From: Candidatus Fimimorpha excrementavium
Lineage (GTDB): Bacteria; Bacillota; Clostridia; Lachnospirales; Lachnospiraceae
NCBI GenBank assembly: GCA_018710785.1
Contig: DVJD01000127.1
Location: 1 to 64,000 of the forward strand
Reading direction: 5' to 3'
DNA: 64,000 bases
The notes beneath the pieces are model-generated. The model saw only the letters and a list, made by a program, of their open reading frames with translations, did not search any database and was not told where the DNA came from. Position numbers and translations under genes: made by a program. This document shows, piece after piece, positions 1-8,960 of the stretch (its first letter is position 1; every line of letters begins with the position of its first letter).

Positions 1-751
1 GCACCAGTTTTTCCGCTTCTTCCAGACTCATTCCCGTCTCATGGGTCGGCCTTCCGATCACCACCGCCGTCATCCCCAGAGAGACCGCAGCTTCCATCTT
101 TTCCGAAAAGCCGCCTGTGCGGCCGCTTTCCTTAGTCACCAGATAGACCGCCCCAGCCTGACGAAACATGGCTTCATTCATTTCCCTGGAAAACGGTCCC
201 TGCATGCCGATGATATGGCTGCCGGGCAGTCCCAGATCCATGGCCTTCTGAATCATGGACGGAATCGGCAGTATGCGGGCATAAACCCGCTCTGCAAAAT
301 CCTCCATGGATGCAAATGCCTCCAGTTCCTTGCTCCCTGTCGTCAGAAAGACCGTCCCCCTGGTTCCTTCCAAAAATGCGGCAGCCTCCTGCACCGTGTT
401 TCGATACACCACGGACGAAGCCTCCCGCCATGCGCCGCCGCTTTCGCTTCGAAGCAGCCGTACATAGGAAAGCCCCGCCTTTTGACAGGCTGCCTTTATG
501 TTTTCCGTCACGCAGGCCGCATAGGGATGGGTGGCATCCACGGCCATGGCAAAGGGCTCCCCTTCCATCATAGCCAGCATGGCGTTTTCATCCATTCGCC
601 CCATATGCACTTCCACCTGCCCGGACTCCGGCAAAAGGTGTTCTCCATACTCTGTGGCGACACAGGCCAGCACAGGGATCCCGTGCTCCGCACAGAATTC
701 CGCGATCTGCCTCCCCTCCGTCGTCCCCGCAAACAACAAGATCCGCTTCAT
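1..751 (-). CDS. cobK: Precorrin-6A reductase, 3' end cut by window edge
   Basis: Only the N-terminal 250 codons are present; the gene runs off the left edge. It reads as the NAD(P)H-dependent reductase that reduces (cobalt-)precorrin-6A during corrin synthesis in the cytoplasm. Seen: the start MKRILLFAGTTEGR with the GTTEGR turn at residues 9-14, and VDATHPYA at residues 71-78, both typical of the CobK/CbiJ family. The start at 751 is supported by AAAGGAGA six bases upstream. It begins 12 bases after the cbiH stop, so the two form one operon. The total length cannot be judged here, and a C-terminal fusion to another Cbi protein cannot be excluded. Confidence 0.9.
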   Translation of the reverse strand, partial: MKRILLFAGTTEGRQIAEFCAEHGIPVLACVATEYGEHLLPESGQVEVHMGRMDENAMLAMMEGEPFAMAVDATHPYAACVTENIKAACQKAGLSYVRLLRSESGGAWREASSVVYRNTVQEAAAFLEGTRGTVFLTTGSKELEAFASMEDFAERVYARILPIPSMIQKAMDLGLPGSHIIGMQGPFSREMNEAMFRQAGAVYLVTKESGRTGGFSEKMEAAVSLGMTAVVIGRPTHETGMSLEEAEKLV

Positions 752-763
752 GTTTTCTCTCCT

Positions 764-1516
764 TTACCTGCTGCCATCCGCTCCTGCGATCCGATATCCC
801 CGCGGCGTCACCATGGCATCCCCGATCCGCTTGGTCTGGGAGTTGCCGATGAACACCGTGGTAAACATATCCACCTGACATTCGGCCAATTCCCGCAGGG
901 TCATGATCTTCTTTTCTTCCCCTTCCCGGCCGATCTGTTTTACGTAGGCGCATACCGTATCCGGAGACGCGGCAGCCCGGATGATGGCGCAGGCCTTTTT
1001 CAGATAATCCGCCCGTTTTTTGCTGGAAGGATTATAAAGGCAGATCACCAGATCCGCCTCGGCCGCTGCCCTCAGTCTCTTTTCGATGGTCTCCCAGGGA
1101 GTCAATAGATCACTCAGGCTGATGACCGCAAAATCATGCATCAAAGCCGCGCCCAGCAAAGCCGCGCCGCTTAGGGCAGCCGTCACACCCGGGATCACGT
1201 TTACCTTCACATCCGGGTAGTCCGGATTCAGTTCCAAAACCAGTCCCGCCATGCCGTACACCCCGGCATCTCCGCTGCATATCAGCGCTGTCTTTTTCCC
1301 TTTCTGCGCCAGTTCAAAGGCCATCCGGCACCGCTCTTCTTCCCTGCGCATGGGAGTGGTCAGCCATTCTTTTCCGGGAAAATGATCCCGAATCAATTCC
1401 ACATATACGGTATATCCAACGATTATCTCACATTCCTTCAGCACAGAAGCCGCCTCAATGGTCATCTTTTCATACCCTCCCGGCCCGATGCCTACCACAT
1501 ACAATCTTTGTTCCAT
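764..1516 (-). CDS. cbiH: Precorrin-3B C17-methyltransferase
   Basis: A 250-residue S-adenosylmethionine-dependent methyltransferase of corrin synthesis (CbiH/CobJ), acting at C17 with ring contraction. Seen: the glycine-rich GIGPGG at residues 9-14, SGDAGVYGMAG at 81-91, and IPGVTAA near 108-114, the usual order in tetrapyrrole methylases. The frame is open upstream, but I place the start at 1516 (MEQRLYVVG) because AAAGAGG sits six bases before it; upstream ATGs at 1522 and beyond lack such a site. It is followed 12 bases later by cobK. No other cobalamin genes are on the right, so the rest of the pathway probably lies to the left of the window. Confidence 0.92.
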   Translation of the reverse strand: MEQRLYVVGIGPGGYEKMTIEAASVLKECEIIVGYTVYVELIRDHFPGKEWLTTPMRREEERCRMAFELAQKGKKTALICSGDAGVYGMAGLVLELNPDYPDVKVNVIPGVTAALSGAALLGAALMHDFAVISLSDLLTPWETIEKRLRAAAEADLVICLYNPSSKKRADYLKKACAIIRAAASPDTVCAYVKQIGREGEEKKIMTLRELAECQVDMFTTVFIGNSQTKRIGDAMVTPRGYRIAGADGSR

Positions 1517-1677
1517 TTTCATCCTCTTTCCCGTTTTCATCACTCTAAAACCACCTGGTCTGTCTCCCTGCTCCGTTATCATGATACGTTATCATTATAA
1601 AAGGGGACATTGCCCGTCTTCTGCTGATACAAAGCAGCGGAAGCACCGCAACATCCCCCATGGGATCATCTGGTTTC

Positions 1678-2409
1678 TTATCCCCGGTTTGTCTTACCTT
1701 TCTCATCGCCCCCAGAACGGAGCATTCGGTATCCCACTCCGACATGGGTCTGAATCAGCTGAGGATGAGCCGTATCCTCCTGAAGCTTCTTGCGCAGCGT
1801 AGCCATAAATACACGCAGAGAAGCCACATTGTTCTCCCAGGTTCCTCCCCAGATTTCCTTTATGATATAAGTACGCGTCAAAACTTTTCCCACATTTTTG
1901 GCAAGCAGGCAGAGAATTTTGTATTCGTTCGGCGTCAGATGCAGCTCCCTTCCGTCCAGATACGCGCATCCGGAAGCATACTCAATGGTCAGACTTCCAT
2001 TTCGGAATACGGCAGAATCACTCTTTGTCTCATCATTCATATAGGCCAGCCGCCGAAGAGTCACACGCACCCTGGCCAGCAATTCATTGACCGAAAACGG
2101 CTTCGTCAAATAGTCATCTGCCCCTGCATCCAGCGCCTCGATTTTATCTTTGTCTTCCGTCCTTCCGCTTATGACAATGATAGGCTTATTGGACCACGTC
2201 CGTATCCTTTTGATGACCTCGATCCCATCCAAATCCGGCAGTCCCAGATCCAGAAGAATGGCATCCGGGTTCTGTGCGGTGGCCTCCAGCAATGCCTGGG
2301 TTCCATTTGCTGCCGTATGGCAGTTATACTCCTGGGTTTCCAGCGCCGCCGCAATCAAATCCCGGACTGCATCGTCATCCTCCACCACCAGTATCATTGT
2401 CTCACTCAT
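1678..2409 (-). CDS. OmpR/KdpE-type response regulator
   Basis: A 243-residue two-component response regulator: receiver domain at residues 1-120 with the acidic pair at 11-12, phosphoacceptor Asp54 (ILLDLGLPDLDG), Ser81 and Lys103, then an OmpR-type winged helix at about 140-235 (LTPNEYKILCLLAKN, VGVGYRM). Overall wording is closest to KdpE, the regulator of the Kdp potassium pump. No KdpD kinase and no kdpFABC genes are in the window. The neighbours are cbiH downstream on the same strand and a divergent MATE exporter. The ORF stays open further upstream, but MSETMILVVEDD at 2409 is the natural domain start. The KdpE name is by resemblance only; the partner kinase is unknown. Confidence 0.85.
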   Translation of the reverse strand: MSETMILVVEDDDAVRDLIAAALETQEYNCHTAANGTQALLEATAQNPDAILLDLGLPDLDGIEVIKRIRTWSNKPIIVISGRTEDKDKIEALDAGADDYLTKPFSVNELLARVRVTLRRLAYMNDETKSDSAVFRNGSLTIEYASGCAYLDGRELHLTPNEYKILCLLAKNVGKVLTRTYIIKEIWGGTWENNVASLRVFMATLRKKLQEDTAHPQLIQTHVGVGYRMLRSGGDEKGKTNRG

Positions 2410-2609
2410 GATCGGCTCCCTCCTACTGATTTCCGGTATTAGTATACCATAGCTCTTTTTTCCTGTCCATGCCATTTGTATATCTAAAAAGGAACACAAA
2501 ATATGTACAAATTTTTGTCCATTTTGTTGATTTACAGATGGGGAAAAATCGTTTAGATTTATCAAAGTGAAATCACTCGAACTCTACCATCACAAAGGAG
2601 GATACAAAC

Positions 2610-3965
2610 ATGGTTCGCGATCTTACCCAAGGAAAACCAACCTTTCGCATCATGAACTTCATGATTCCTATTTTGCTCGGAAATCTCCTGCAGCAGATCT
2701 ATAATCTGACGGACAGCATCATCGTCGGCCGCTTTGTGGGAAAAGATGCGTTTGCGGCAGTGGGCTCCACCGGTTGTCTTAATTTTTTAGTCATCGGCTT
2801 TATGCTCGGCTTAAGCAGCGGTCTGTGCATCCCCATCGCACACCGTTTTGGCGCCGGAGACTATGTACGAATGCGTCGGCGCGTGGCGTCTGCCGTCTAC
2901 ATATCCGCTGCCATCACATTGATCCTGACTGTCATCACCGTATTATGCACAAGACAGCTTCTCATTCTGATGCAGACACCGGAAAATATTTTGGAAACAG
3001 CCATTGGCTATATCCGCATCATCTTTCTTGGAATCATCGCAACAATGATGTACAACCTGCCGGCCAATCTGCTCCGCGCGCTGGGGGACAGCAAAACGCC
3101 TCTCTATTTTTTGATTGTATCCGCTATTTTAAATATTGTCCTGGATTTGGTTTTTGTTCTCGCATTTTCCATGGGCGCGGAAGGGACTGCAGTGGCGACG
3201 GTGCTGTCCCAGTTTGTATCCGGATTCCTTTGTATCATCTATATGATGAAGAAATATCCCATTCTCCATTTTCAGAAAGGGGAATGGAACGTGACATGGC
3301 AGGAACTTGGCAGTTCCTTTTCCCTTGGCGTACCCATGGGGCTGCAGTTTTCCGTGACAGCCATTGGGTCCGTCGTCCTGCAAAGCGCTGTCAACACCTT
3401 AGGATCAGATATTGTAGCCTCCGTCAATGCCGCCAGCAAAGTAAACATGTTTCTGAGTCAGCCCATGGAAGCACTTGGTCTGACCATGTCCACTTACTGC
3501 GGACAGAATATGGGGGCCGGAAAACTGGACCGCATCAAATCCGGTGTGAAAAACGGACTGATTATCACTGTCGTCATGAGCATCCTCTGCGGCATTTTCA
3601 TGGTGGTATCCGGAAACTACCTGTCTCTGTTATTCATCCGCCAGGAAGAGATGACGCCTCTGATCCAGGAAAGTATCAGCCGTTTCCTGTTATTTAACAG
3701 CATTTTCTTTCCATTTCTCGGCATCCTTCTGGTACTGCGCAACTCTGCGCAGGGACTGGGATTCAGTGTCATGGCCATGGGAGCCGGATTGTTTGAGATG
3801 GTCGCCCGTTCTGTGGTTGCCTTCTGCTTTGTCAGTGTCTTCGGCTTTGCTGCCATCTGTTATGCCAACCCGGCAGCATGGGTAGCTGCCTGTGTCATCC
3901 TGGTGCCCATCTATCTGCATGCGCTGAAGCAGGTGAAAAAAATGATCGCCAATCGCGCTGCCTGA
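2610..3965 (+). CDS. MATE family multidrug/metabolite exporter
   Basis: A 451-residue integral membrane antiporter of the MATE family, expected to have 12 transmembrane helices and export organic compounds using a sodium or proton gradient. Seen: the N-terminal family signature (ILLGNLLQQIYNLTDSIIVG, residues about 22-41), a matching second half (GVPMGLQFSVTAIG and later SVNAASKV), long hydrophobic stretches throughout and full family length. AAAGGAGG lies eight bases before the start. It is divergent from the KdpE-like regulator and convergent with the MOSC-MogA gene, whose stop is only 30 bases away. The substrate cannot be told from sequence. Confidence 0.92.
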   Translation: MVRDLTQGKPTFRIMNFMIPILLGNLLQQIYNLTDSIIVGRFVGKDAFAAVGSTGCLNFLVIGFMLGLSSGLCIPIAHRFGAGDYVRMRRRVASAVYISAAITLILTVITVLCTRQLLILMQTPENILETAIGYIRIIFLGIIATMMYNLPANLLRALGDSKTPLYFLIVSAILNIVLDLVFVLAFSMGAEGTAVATVLSQFVSGFLCIIYMMKKYPILHFQKGEWNVTWQELGSSFSLGVPMGLQFSVTAIGSVVLQSAVNTLGSDIVASVNAASKVNMFLSQPMEALGLTMSTYCGQNMGAGKLDRIKSGVKNGLIITVVMSILCGIFMVVSGNYLSLLFIRQEEMTPLIQESISRFLLFNSIFFPFLGILLVLRNSAQGLGFSVMAMGAGLFEMVARSVVAFCFVSVFGFAAICYANPAAWVAACVILVPIYLHALKQVKKMIANRAA

Positions 3966-3994
3966 ATGGGATCAACGCATTTGGACCTCACTCC

Positions 3995-4945
3995 TTATTT
4001 GTCATTTTTTCGATCCTGCGCACAATCAAAGGCTTCTCCTCTGAGGATTCTCAGTCCATGCTCCAAAGTGTCTATGATAAAAGACAGACTTTCTCTCACT
4101 GCTTTCGGACTCCCGGGAAGGTTCACAATCAGACTCCGGTTTCGAAGGACCGACTGTCCCCTTCCCAGCATGGCCCGTTTGGTCAGCTCCATGGAACCGG
4201 CGCGGATGGCTTCGCTGATGCCCGGCACCAGGCGGTGTGCCACCGCCAGTGTGGCCTCCGGTGTCCGGTCCCGCATGGAGAATCCGGTGCCGCCGCTTGT
4301 CAGAATCAGGTCCACCTGCCTGCTGTCCGACAGGCGGCACAGTTCCCGCTCGATCTGCTTTTGTTCATCCGGAATCAGGACGGTCTCCACCACTTCGTAG
4401 CCATATTGTTCCAAAATTTCCACTGCGGCAGGTCCGCTCAAGTCTTCCCTCTCTCCCGCGTATCCTTTGTCGCTGACTGTGATGACGGCAGCATGCAGCG
4501 GGCGGGAGGGATCTTCTTTTTCCACCGTCATCGCATCCCCCGGCCGGATGACGCCTCCCCGGATGACCTTCGCAAATACCCCCTCCCTTGGCATGATGCA
4601 GTCGCCCACCCGGTGAAAGATGGCGCAGTGGCTGTGGCATTCCTTGCCGATCTGGGTGATTTCCAGAATCACTCCATGACAGGAAAGTCTGGTTCCCACC
4701 GGCATGGCGCGAAAATCCATCCCATCCACCAGCAGATTCTCCCCAAAGGCTCCGTCCTCTGCCATCCCGCCTTTCTCGTTAAACGCCTCCACTTTCTCAT
4801 GGGAAAGCAGGCTGACCTGCCGATGCCAGTTTCCGGCATGGGCATCCCCTTCGATCCCAAAATTTTCTATGAAATGCCCCGCCGGTATCGGTTTTTTCTC
4901 CGTTCCCTTCTCTTTGCTGATACAGACCGCTCTCACGATTCCCAT
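3995..4945 (-). CDS. MOSC domain - MogA/MoaB molybdopterin-binding fusion
   Basis: A 316-residue fusion of two molybdenum-cofactor proteins. Residues 1-142 are a MOSC domain (GIEGDAHAG at 30-38, QVSLLS, FGENLLVDG, and the Cys pair in GKECHSHC at 101-107). Residues about 150-316 are a MogA/MoaB-type domain with the molybdopterin-binding TSGGTG at 216-221 and FSMRDRTPEA after it. MogA-type domains adenylylate molybdopterin; MOSC domains are sulfur-carrier or ligand-binding modules. The ORF is open upstream into the previous gene, but MGIVRAV at 4945 fits the family start and lies 47 bases after the MoeA-like stop. Last gene of the selenium-molybdenum run, which suggests cofactor maturation for a selenium-dependent hydroxylase. 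Confidence 0.88.
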   Translation of the reverse strand: MGIVRAVCISKEKGTEKKPIPAGHFIENFGIEGDAHAGNWHRQVSLLSHEKVEAFNEKGGMAEDGAFGENLLVDGMDFRAMPVGTRLSCHGVILEITQIGKECHSHCAIFHRVGDCIMPREGVFAKVIRGGVIRPGDAMTVEKEDPSRPLHAAVITVSDKGYAGEREDLSGPAAVEILEQYGYEVVETVLIPDEQKQIERELCRLSDSRQVDLILTSGGTGFSMRDRTPEATLAVAHRLVPGISEAIRAGSMELTKRAMLGRGQSVLRNRSLIVNLPGSPKAVRESLSFIIDTLEHGLRILRGEAFDCAQDRKNDK

Positions 4946-4992
4946 CAATATTCTTCCCTTCCTTCTGACCATTTTTCTATTTTTCCCTGTCC

Positions 4993-6012
4993 TCACGCGC
5001 CGAATCCGCAGTCCGGATACACGCAGACCGGACAATTCTGGCACAGACCTCCATGGGCCATTTTTACAAAATCCATGCGTGTCAGCCGTTCCCCTGCCAG
5101 AATCCTGGGCACTGCCAAATCAAATACGGTCCGCTTGGAATACATGACGCATCCGGGCAGTCCGATGACCGGGATTCCCTGAACATAGGAAAGCATGAAC
5201 ATGGCGCCGGGCAGGACGGGTGTCCCATAGGTGATGACTTCTCCGCCGCATGCGCGGATGGCTGCCGGTGTCCGGTCATCGGGATCCACACTCATTCCGC
5301 CGGACACCCATACCATATCTGCCCCTTTTTCCATCCAATTTCCGATTTCCAGGCGGATCCGCTCCTTGTCATCTCCCGCCAGCACCTTTCCCATGATTTC
5401 CGCTCCCAGTTCTTTGGCCTTTTCCTCCAAAACCGGGCTGAACTGATCCTGTATCCGTCCTTCCAGCACTTCCGATCCCGTCACCACGATCCCGATCTTT
5501 GCATGGGCCAGGGGTTTTACCTGCAAAACCGGTCCCTGCCGCCGACATTTTTCTTCAAAATCAGCCACGGTTTCTTCTTTTACCACCAGCGGAATGACCC
5601 GGGTGCCTGCCAGCAGTTTCCCCTCTTTGGCCATCTTCCCGCCGTGGATGGAAGAAAAACAAACCTGCTCATCCATATTCAGGTCGTATAACAGTTCCGT
5701 ATTGACGGATAAAAGTCCATCACAGACCGCGGTCAGATTGACCTTTCCCTCCTTGGGCTCCGACAAACGGATATTGGGCCCTGCGGCAGCTTTCGCCATG
5801 CGGATGGCGGCATCGTTTTCATGCACATATCCCTCCTGCAGATCCCACACAAAAATATGGCGTTTTCCGATATCCAGCAGTTTTTCAATATCGGCTTCCG
5901 TCACAATATGTCCTTTGCGAAAGGCGCACCCTTTCTTTTTTCCCGGGATAATCTCTGTCATATCATGGCAAAGCACCATCCCGATGGCATCTTCCACTCG
6001 TACTTCCTTCAT
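4993..6012 (-). CDS. MoeA-like molybdopterin-binding protein with C-terminal Cys cluster
   Basis: A 339-residue protein of the MoaB/MoeA superfamily. Seen: the molybdopterin-binding core from about residue 170 (KIGIVVTGSEVLEGRIQD, then VSGGMSVDPDDRTPAAI), and GVPVIGLPGCVMY-like text near the C-terminus. It is shorter than standard MoeA (about 400) and ends in a cysteine cluster, Cys324, Cys327, Cys330 and Cys335 (CQNCPVCVYPDC), four residues before the stop. That spacing could bind a metal or iron-sulfur centre. It lies between yqeB (35 bases upstream) and the MOSC-MogA gene, so a role in inserting or modifying the molybdenum cofactor for selenium-dependent hydroxylases is inferred from context. 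Confidence 0.85.
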   Translation of the reverse strand: MKEVRVEDAIGMVLCHDMTEIIPGKKKGCAFRKGHIVTEADIEKLLDIGKRHIFVWDLQEGYVHENDAAIRMAKAAAGPNIRLSEPKEGKVNLTAVCDGLLSVNTELLYDLNMDEQVCFSSIHGGKMAKEGKLLAGTRVIPLVVKEETVADFEEKCRRQGPVLQVKPLAHAKIGIVVTGSEVLEGRIQDQFSPVLEEKAKELGAEIMGKVLAGDDKERIRLEIGNWMEKGADMVWVSGGMSVDPDDRTPAAIRACGGEVITYGTPVLPGAMFMLSYVQGIPVIGLPGCVMYSKRTVFDLAVPRILAGERLTRMDFVKMAHGGLCQNCPVCVYPDCGFGA

Positions 6013-6047
6013 TTTCTATCCTTTCTCTCCTCTGTTTTTGCCTGTTC

Positions 6048-6875
6048 TCAGGCCTCCCTGCGGCTGCATTCCAGATACAAAAGCGCCTCCAGCACGCCCC
6101 CGGCGATGCACCTGGCCTTATCCGAAATGGTAAAACAGTTCTCGTATTCGGATTTGCGCGGATCAATGTCGGCGATCTTCAGTCCCTTCTTCACCGGATA
6201 TCCATCCCGGATCAGTCCCCGCAGAAGCCCCGATATGGATGCCTCCACGCCGACACGGCATCCATCCTGTTCCAGCCATGCGATGATCTGCCCTTTTTCC
6301 ACAAAATCTCCGATCTTGCTGCATCCTTTCAACATTCCGTCTGCCGGAGCGTGGATCACCCGTTCTTTTCCATACCCGGCGATGACGCCCGGCACGCCGG
6401 TATTGGGCATGGCTGTGCCATCCAGGATCAGCCGCCCCAGGTTATGGCCGCGCATGGTTTCAATGACGATGTCCACATCCTGCCCGGCCGTGAATCCCGG
6501 CCCCAGGGCCACCGTGATATCTGCCATCCCGCGGTGGGTTCCCAGATTTTTCTTGGCCAGTATGGCATCCACCACCGCCCACGGATGGATCGTTTCCATG
6601 ACCGTCCCCTCTGGGTCCACCATCAGAGGAACCTGCCCCTGATCCCAGACGTTTCTCGCCTCCGAAAGGGTGGTCACCAGTTGGCAGACGATATCTTCCA
6701 CACGGCTGGTTCCCTCATAAACCGCCTCCGACAGCGCCACATGGCGCCGGATGGCGGAAGGGGACTGCGCTTCCAGCACCAGCACCTTATATCCGCTGTG
6801 ATGAAGCTTGGCGATGGTCCCCGTGGCGATATCGCCTCCGCCGCGCACCACTACAATCTGTTCGTTTCGTTCCAT
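6048..6875 (-). CDS. yqeB: YqeB-family selenium-dependent molybdenum hydroxylase accessory protein
   Basis: A 275-residue protein matching the YqeB / EF2563 family, known as a marker of selenium-dependent molybdenum hydroxylase maturation; its exact reaction is not known. Seen: a nucleotide-binding-like N-terminus VVRGGGDIATGTIAKLHHSG (residues about 8-27) and a later segment HAPADGMLKGCSKIGDFVEKGQ that looks like a biotinyl/lipoyl-type beta-barrel turn. The start at 6875 follows AAGGAAGAG. It sits in the same-direction run downstream of yedF (22 bases) and upstream of the MoeA-like gene, the arrangement expected for the trait. Confidence 0.88.
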   Translation of the reverse strand: MERNEQIVVVRGGGDIATGTIAKLHHSGYKVLVLEAQSPSAIRRHVALSEAVYEGTSRVEDIVCQLVTTLSEARNVWDQGQVPLMVDPEGTVMETIHPWAVVDAILAKKNLGTHRGMADITVALGPGFTAGQDVDIVIETMRGHNLGRLILDGTAMPNTGVPGVIAGYGKERVIHAPADGMLKGCSKIGDFVEKGQIIAWLEQDGCRVGVEASISGLLRGLIRDGYPVKKGLKIADIDPRKSEYENCFTISDKARCIAGGVLEALLYLECSRREA

Positions 6876-6897
6876 CTCTTCCTTCCTTTTCTTTTTA

Positions 6898-7545
6898 TCA
6901 TGGCTTTACAATGGTCCGCGCGCCGCACATTTTTTCCGTGATTTCATACATGTTGGTGATGCCGCCCACGCCCAGCTTTTCCGTCAGTCCATAGTGATTC
7001 AGGCAGGTGCCGCAGGTCAGAATCTCCACGCCCATGGCTTCCAGCTGTCTTAAATCCTCCAGGGATTCCGAACCCTCACAGGACAGCCTGGCCCCTCCGT
7101 TGTACAAAAGCAGAGTTTCCGGCAGTTCCTCCTGTCCGACCAGCGCATAGATAAATCCCTTCATCAGGATTTTTCCCAGCACATCGTCTCCCTGGCCCAT
7201 CCGATCGGAAGATAACACCACCACCAGTCCTTTTCGCCTTCCGTCGGGCAGGCACGCCGTGCCTTGTTTCTGCTCCTCTGCCTGCACCGGCGGTTCCGTT
7301 TCTCCCTGTTTCCTGTCTTGTCCCTCGGTTCCGGCTGCCTGGATCCGGACAAAAAATACGCGGTCTTCCTTTTTCTGACTCTCCGCTTCCAGTCCCTTGT
7401 GCTTTGCCATCTTCATCAGGTTCTGAACCGCGATCTCATTGTCCACGCATACCTCCACGATCTCTCCCGGCGCTGCCTTCTTCAGACCTTCCTTGGCATC
7501 CATCACCGGCAGCGGACACTGTTTTCCCCTTGCATCAATCTTCAT
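6898..7545 (-). CDS. yedF: YedF selenium metabolism protein (TusA-like plus DsrE-like)
   Basis: A 215-residue, two-domain protein. Residues 1-72 are a TusA/SirA-like sulfur (or selenium) carrier domain with the hallmark CPLP motif, Cys10 ([17 protein letters not shown]). After a Gln/Glu-rich linker, the C-terminal part (about 105-215) is DsrE-like ([33 protein letters not shown]). The start at 7545 overlaps the selD stop as ATGA, so translation is probably coupled; the open frame further upstream is inside selD and is not used. YedF is a family marker of selenium-utilising organisms, and is thought to pass selenium to later steps. Confidence 0.92.
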   Translation of the reverse strand: MKIDARGKQCPLPVMDAKEGLKKAAPGEIVEVCVDNEIAVQNLMKMAKHKGLEAESQKKEDRVFFVRIQAAGTEGQDRKQGETEPPVQAEEQKQGTACLPDGRRKGLVVVLSSDRMGQGDDVLGKILMKGFIYALVGQEELPETLLLYNGGARLSCEGSESLEDLRQLEAMGVEILTCGTCLNHYGLTEKLGVGGITNMYEITEKMCGARTIVKP

Positions 7546-8573
7546 CGTTTTTCTCCCTTCACAATCACTGATTTTTCCTGTTTTTCCACAATCCGCCCCA
7601 CAATCGCGCACGGCAGTCCCTGTTTTTCCAGCTCCTGCTTCACATGCTTTGCGTCCTCTTCACAAAGGCTTGCCAAAAGGCCGCCGGAGGTCTGCGGATC
7701 AAACAATACTTCTTCCATGAAAAACGGGCAATCCTCAAATACCACCTGTTCTCCCACATGGTTTCGGTTTCTCTGACCGGCTGCCGTCAGATAAAACTCC
7801 TCCACGTAATCCTCACATTCTTTGATATACGGTACGGCCTCTGCCCAGATCTCTGCGGAATACGCATCGGACAGCATTTCACACAGATGCACCAAAAATC
7901 CGAACCCCGTCACATCGGTACACCCATGGACCTCATGGGCTGCCAGCGCCCCGGCCGCATACTTATTCAGGGTGGTCATGGAGCGGATGGCCTGCTCCAT
8001 GGCTTCCTCAGAAGCGGCCTTCATGCGGGAAGCCGTGCATACGATGCCCACGCCCAGAGGCTTGGTCAAAATCAGCACATCTCCCGCCCGGCATCCGTTG
8101 TTTTTCAGAATCTTCGACGGATGGATGGTTCCCGTCACCGAAAGGCCGTACTTCACATCGGTATCCGCTATGGAATGTCCTCCCGCCAAAACGCCCCCGG
8201 CTTCCTCCACCTTCTCGGCTCCCCCCTGCAGGATCCTGCCCAGAATATTCAGATCCATCTGCTCCGGAAAGCACACGATGTTCATCGCCGTCTTCACTTC
8301 CGCTCCCATGGCATAGATATCACTCAGCGCATTGGCCGCCGCGATCTGCCCGAACAGATACGGATCTTCCACCATGGGCGGAAAAAAATCCAGGGTCTGG
8401 ACGATCGCCAGATCCTCTGTCAGCTGATATACCGCGGCGTCATCGCTGTTCTCATACCCCACCAGAAGCCGCGGCTCCTTCTTTCGCGGTATTTGTTCCA
8501 AAACCCGCTTTAACGCCCCCGGCCCCAGCTTCGCCGTACAGCCGCCGCCTTTGCAAAATAAAATCGGTTCCAT
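7542..8573 (-). CDS. selD: Selenide, water dikinase
   Basis: A 343-residue selenophosphate synthetase, which makes selenophosphate from selenide and ATP; the product feeds selenocysteine, selenouridine or the labile selenium cofactor of molybdenum hydroxylases. Seen: the N-terminal catalytic loop [12 protein letters not shown] with Cys12 and Lys15 (so the cysteine, not the selenocysteine, form), the metal-binding NSDDAAVY segment, [17 protein letters not shown], and [18 protein letters not shown]. Length is as usual. GGAGGAAACG precedes the start. First large gene of the cluster, coupled to yedF by a four-base overlap. No selA, selB or tRNA-Sec lies in the window. Confidence 0.95.
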   Translation of the reverse strand: MEPILFCKGGGCTAKLGPGALKRVLEQIPRKKEPRLLVGYENSDDAAVYQLTEDLAIVQTLDFFPPMVEDPYLFGQIAAANALSDIYAMGAEVKTAMNIVCFPEQMDLNILGRILQGGAEKVEEAGGVLAGGHSIADTDVKYGLSVTGTIHPSKILKNNGCRAGDVLILTKPLGVGIVCTASRMKAASEEAMEQAIRSMTTLNKYAAGALAAHEVHGCTDVTGFGFLVHLCEMLSDAYSAEIWAEAVPYIKECEDYVEEFYLTAAGQRNRNHVGEQVVFEDCPFFMEEVLFDPQTSGGLLASLCEEDAKHVKQELEKQGLPCAIVGRIVEKQEKSVIVKGEKR

Positions 8574-8662
8574 CGTTTCCTCCTACTTCTTCTATTGTTT
8601 CCAAAATATCCGCAGGGCAAGGGAAACAAACCATTTCCCTTGAACCGTTCGGGTACTCACCT

Positions 8663-8902
8663 TCAATACAGCATAAGATCATAGATCCCCTGTATCTCTA
8701 TTCCATTCTGTCCAATCATCCGTTCCAGCGCATCTTTTTCGTCCCACGGCGCGCTCCACGCCAATCCGCACCCCGCCGTAATCTGCCGCGGAATCGGGAT
8801 CAGCCTTCCGGCATACCCGCCTTCCCGGCAGCAAGCCTCCATATGCATGGCCTGGGCTGTGGAATCAAATGCAAACACTGCTTTTCTCGTCCGTTCTCTC
8901 AT
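8663..8902 (-). CDS. DUF3343 small protein, putative Se/S carrier
   Basis: A 79-residue protein of the DUF3343 family, which often accompanies yedF and selD. Seen: a short alpha/beta fold start (KAVFAFDSTAQAMHMEACC), a Cys pair at 24-25, and the family segment PIPRQITAGCGLAWS with Cys45. The cysteines make a sulfur or selenium carrier role plausible, but this is inference. It lies 89 bases upstream of selD on the same strand and is probably the promoter-proximal gene of the operon. GGAGGGAG occurs upstream but 15-18 bases from the ATG, longer than usual, and no better in-frame start exists. Confidence 0.8.
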   Translation of the reverse strand: MRERTRKAVFAFDSTAQAMHMEACCREGGYAGRLIPIPRQITAGCGLAWSAPWDEKDALERMIGQNGIEIQGIYDLMLY

Positions 8903-8960
8903 GAATATTTGTCTGTTCTCCCTCCGCGAAAAGTAACCTTACAGGTCTTTTTCCCGCATG

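Noticed and set aside
41-1108. 355-codon open frame on the plus strand
   Set aside because: Antisense to cobK and cbiH, both of which carry clear family motifs.
3878-5182. 434-codon open frame on the plus strand
   Set aside because: Antisense to the MOSC-MogA and MoeA-like genes; His/Pro-rich random composition and no start signals.
7542-8573. Selenocysteine codon in selD
   Set aside because: The catalytic position is an ordinary Cys codon (Cys12); no in-frame TGA occurs.
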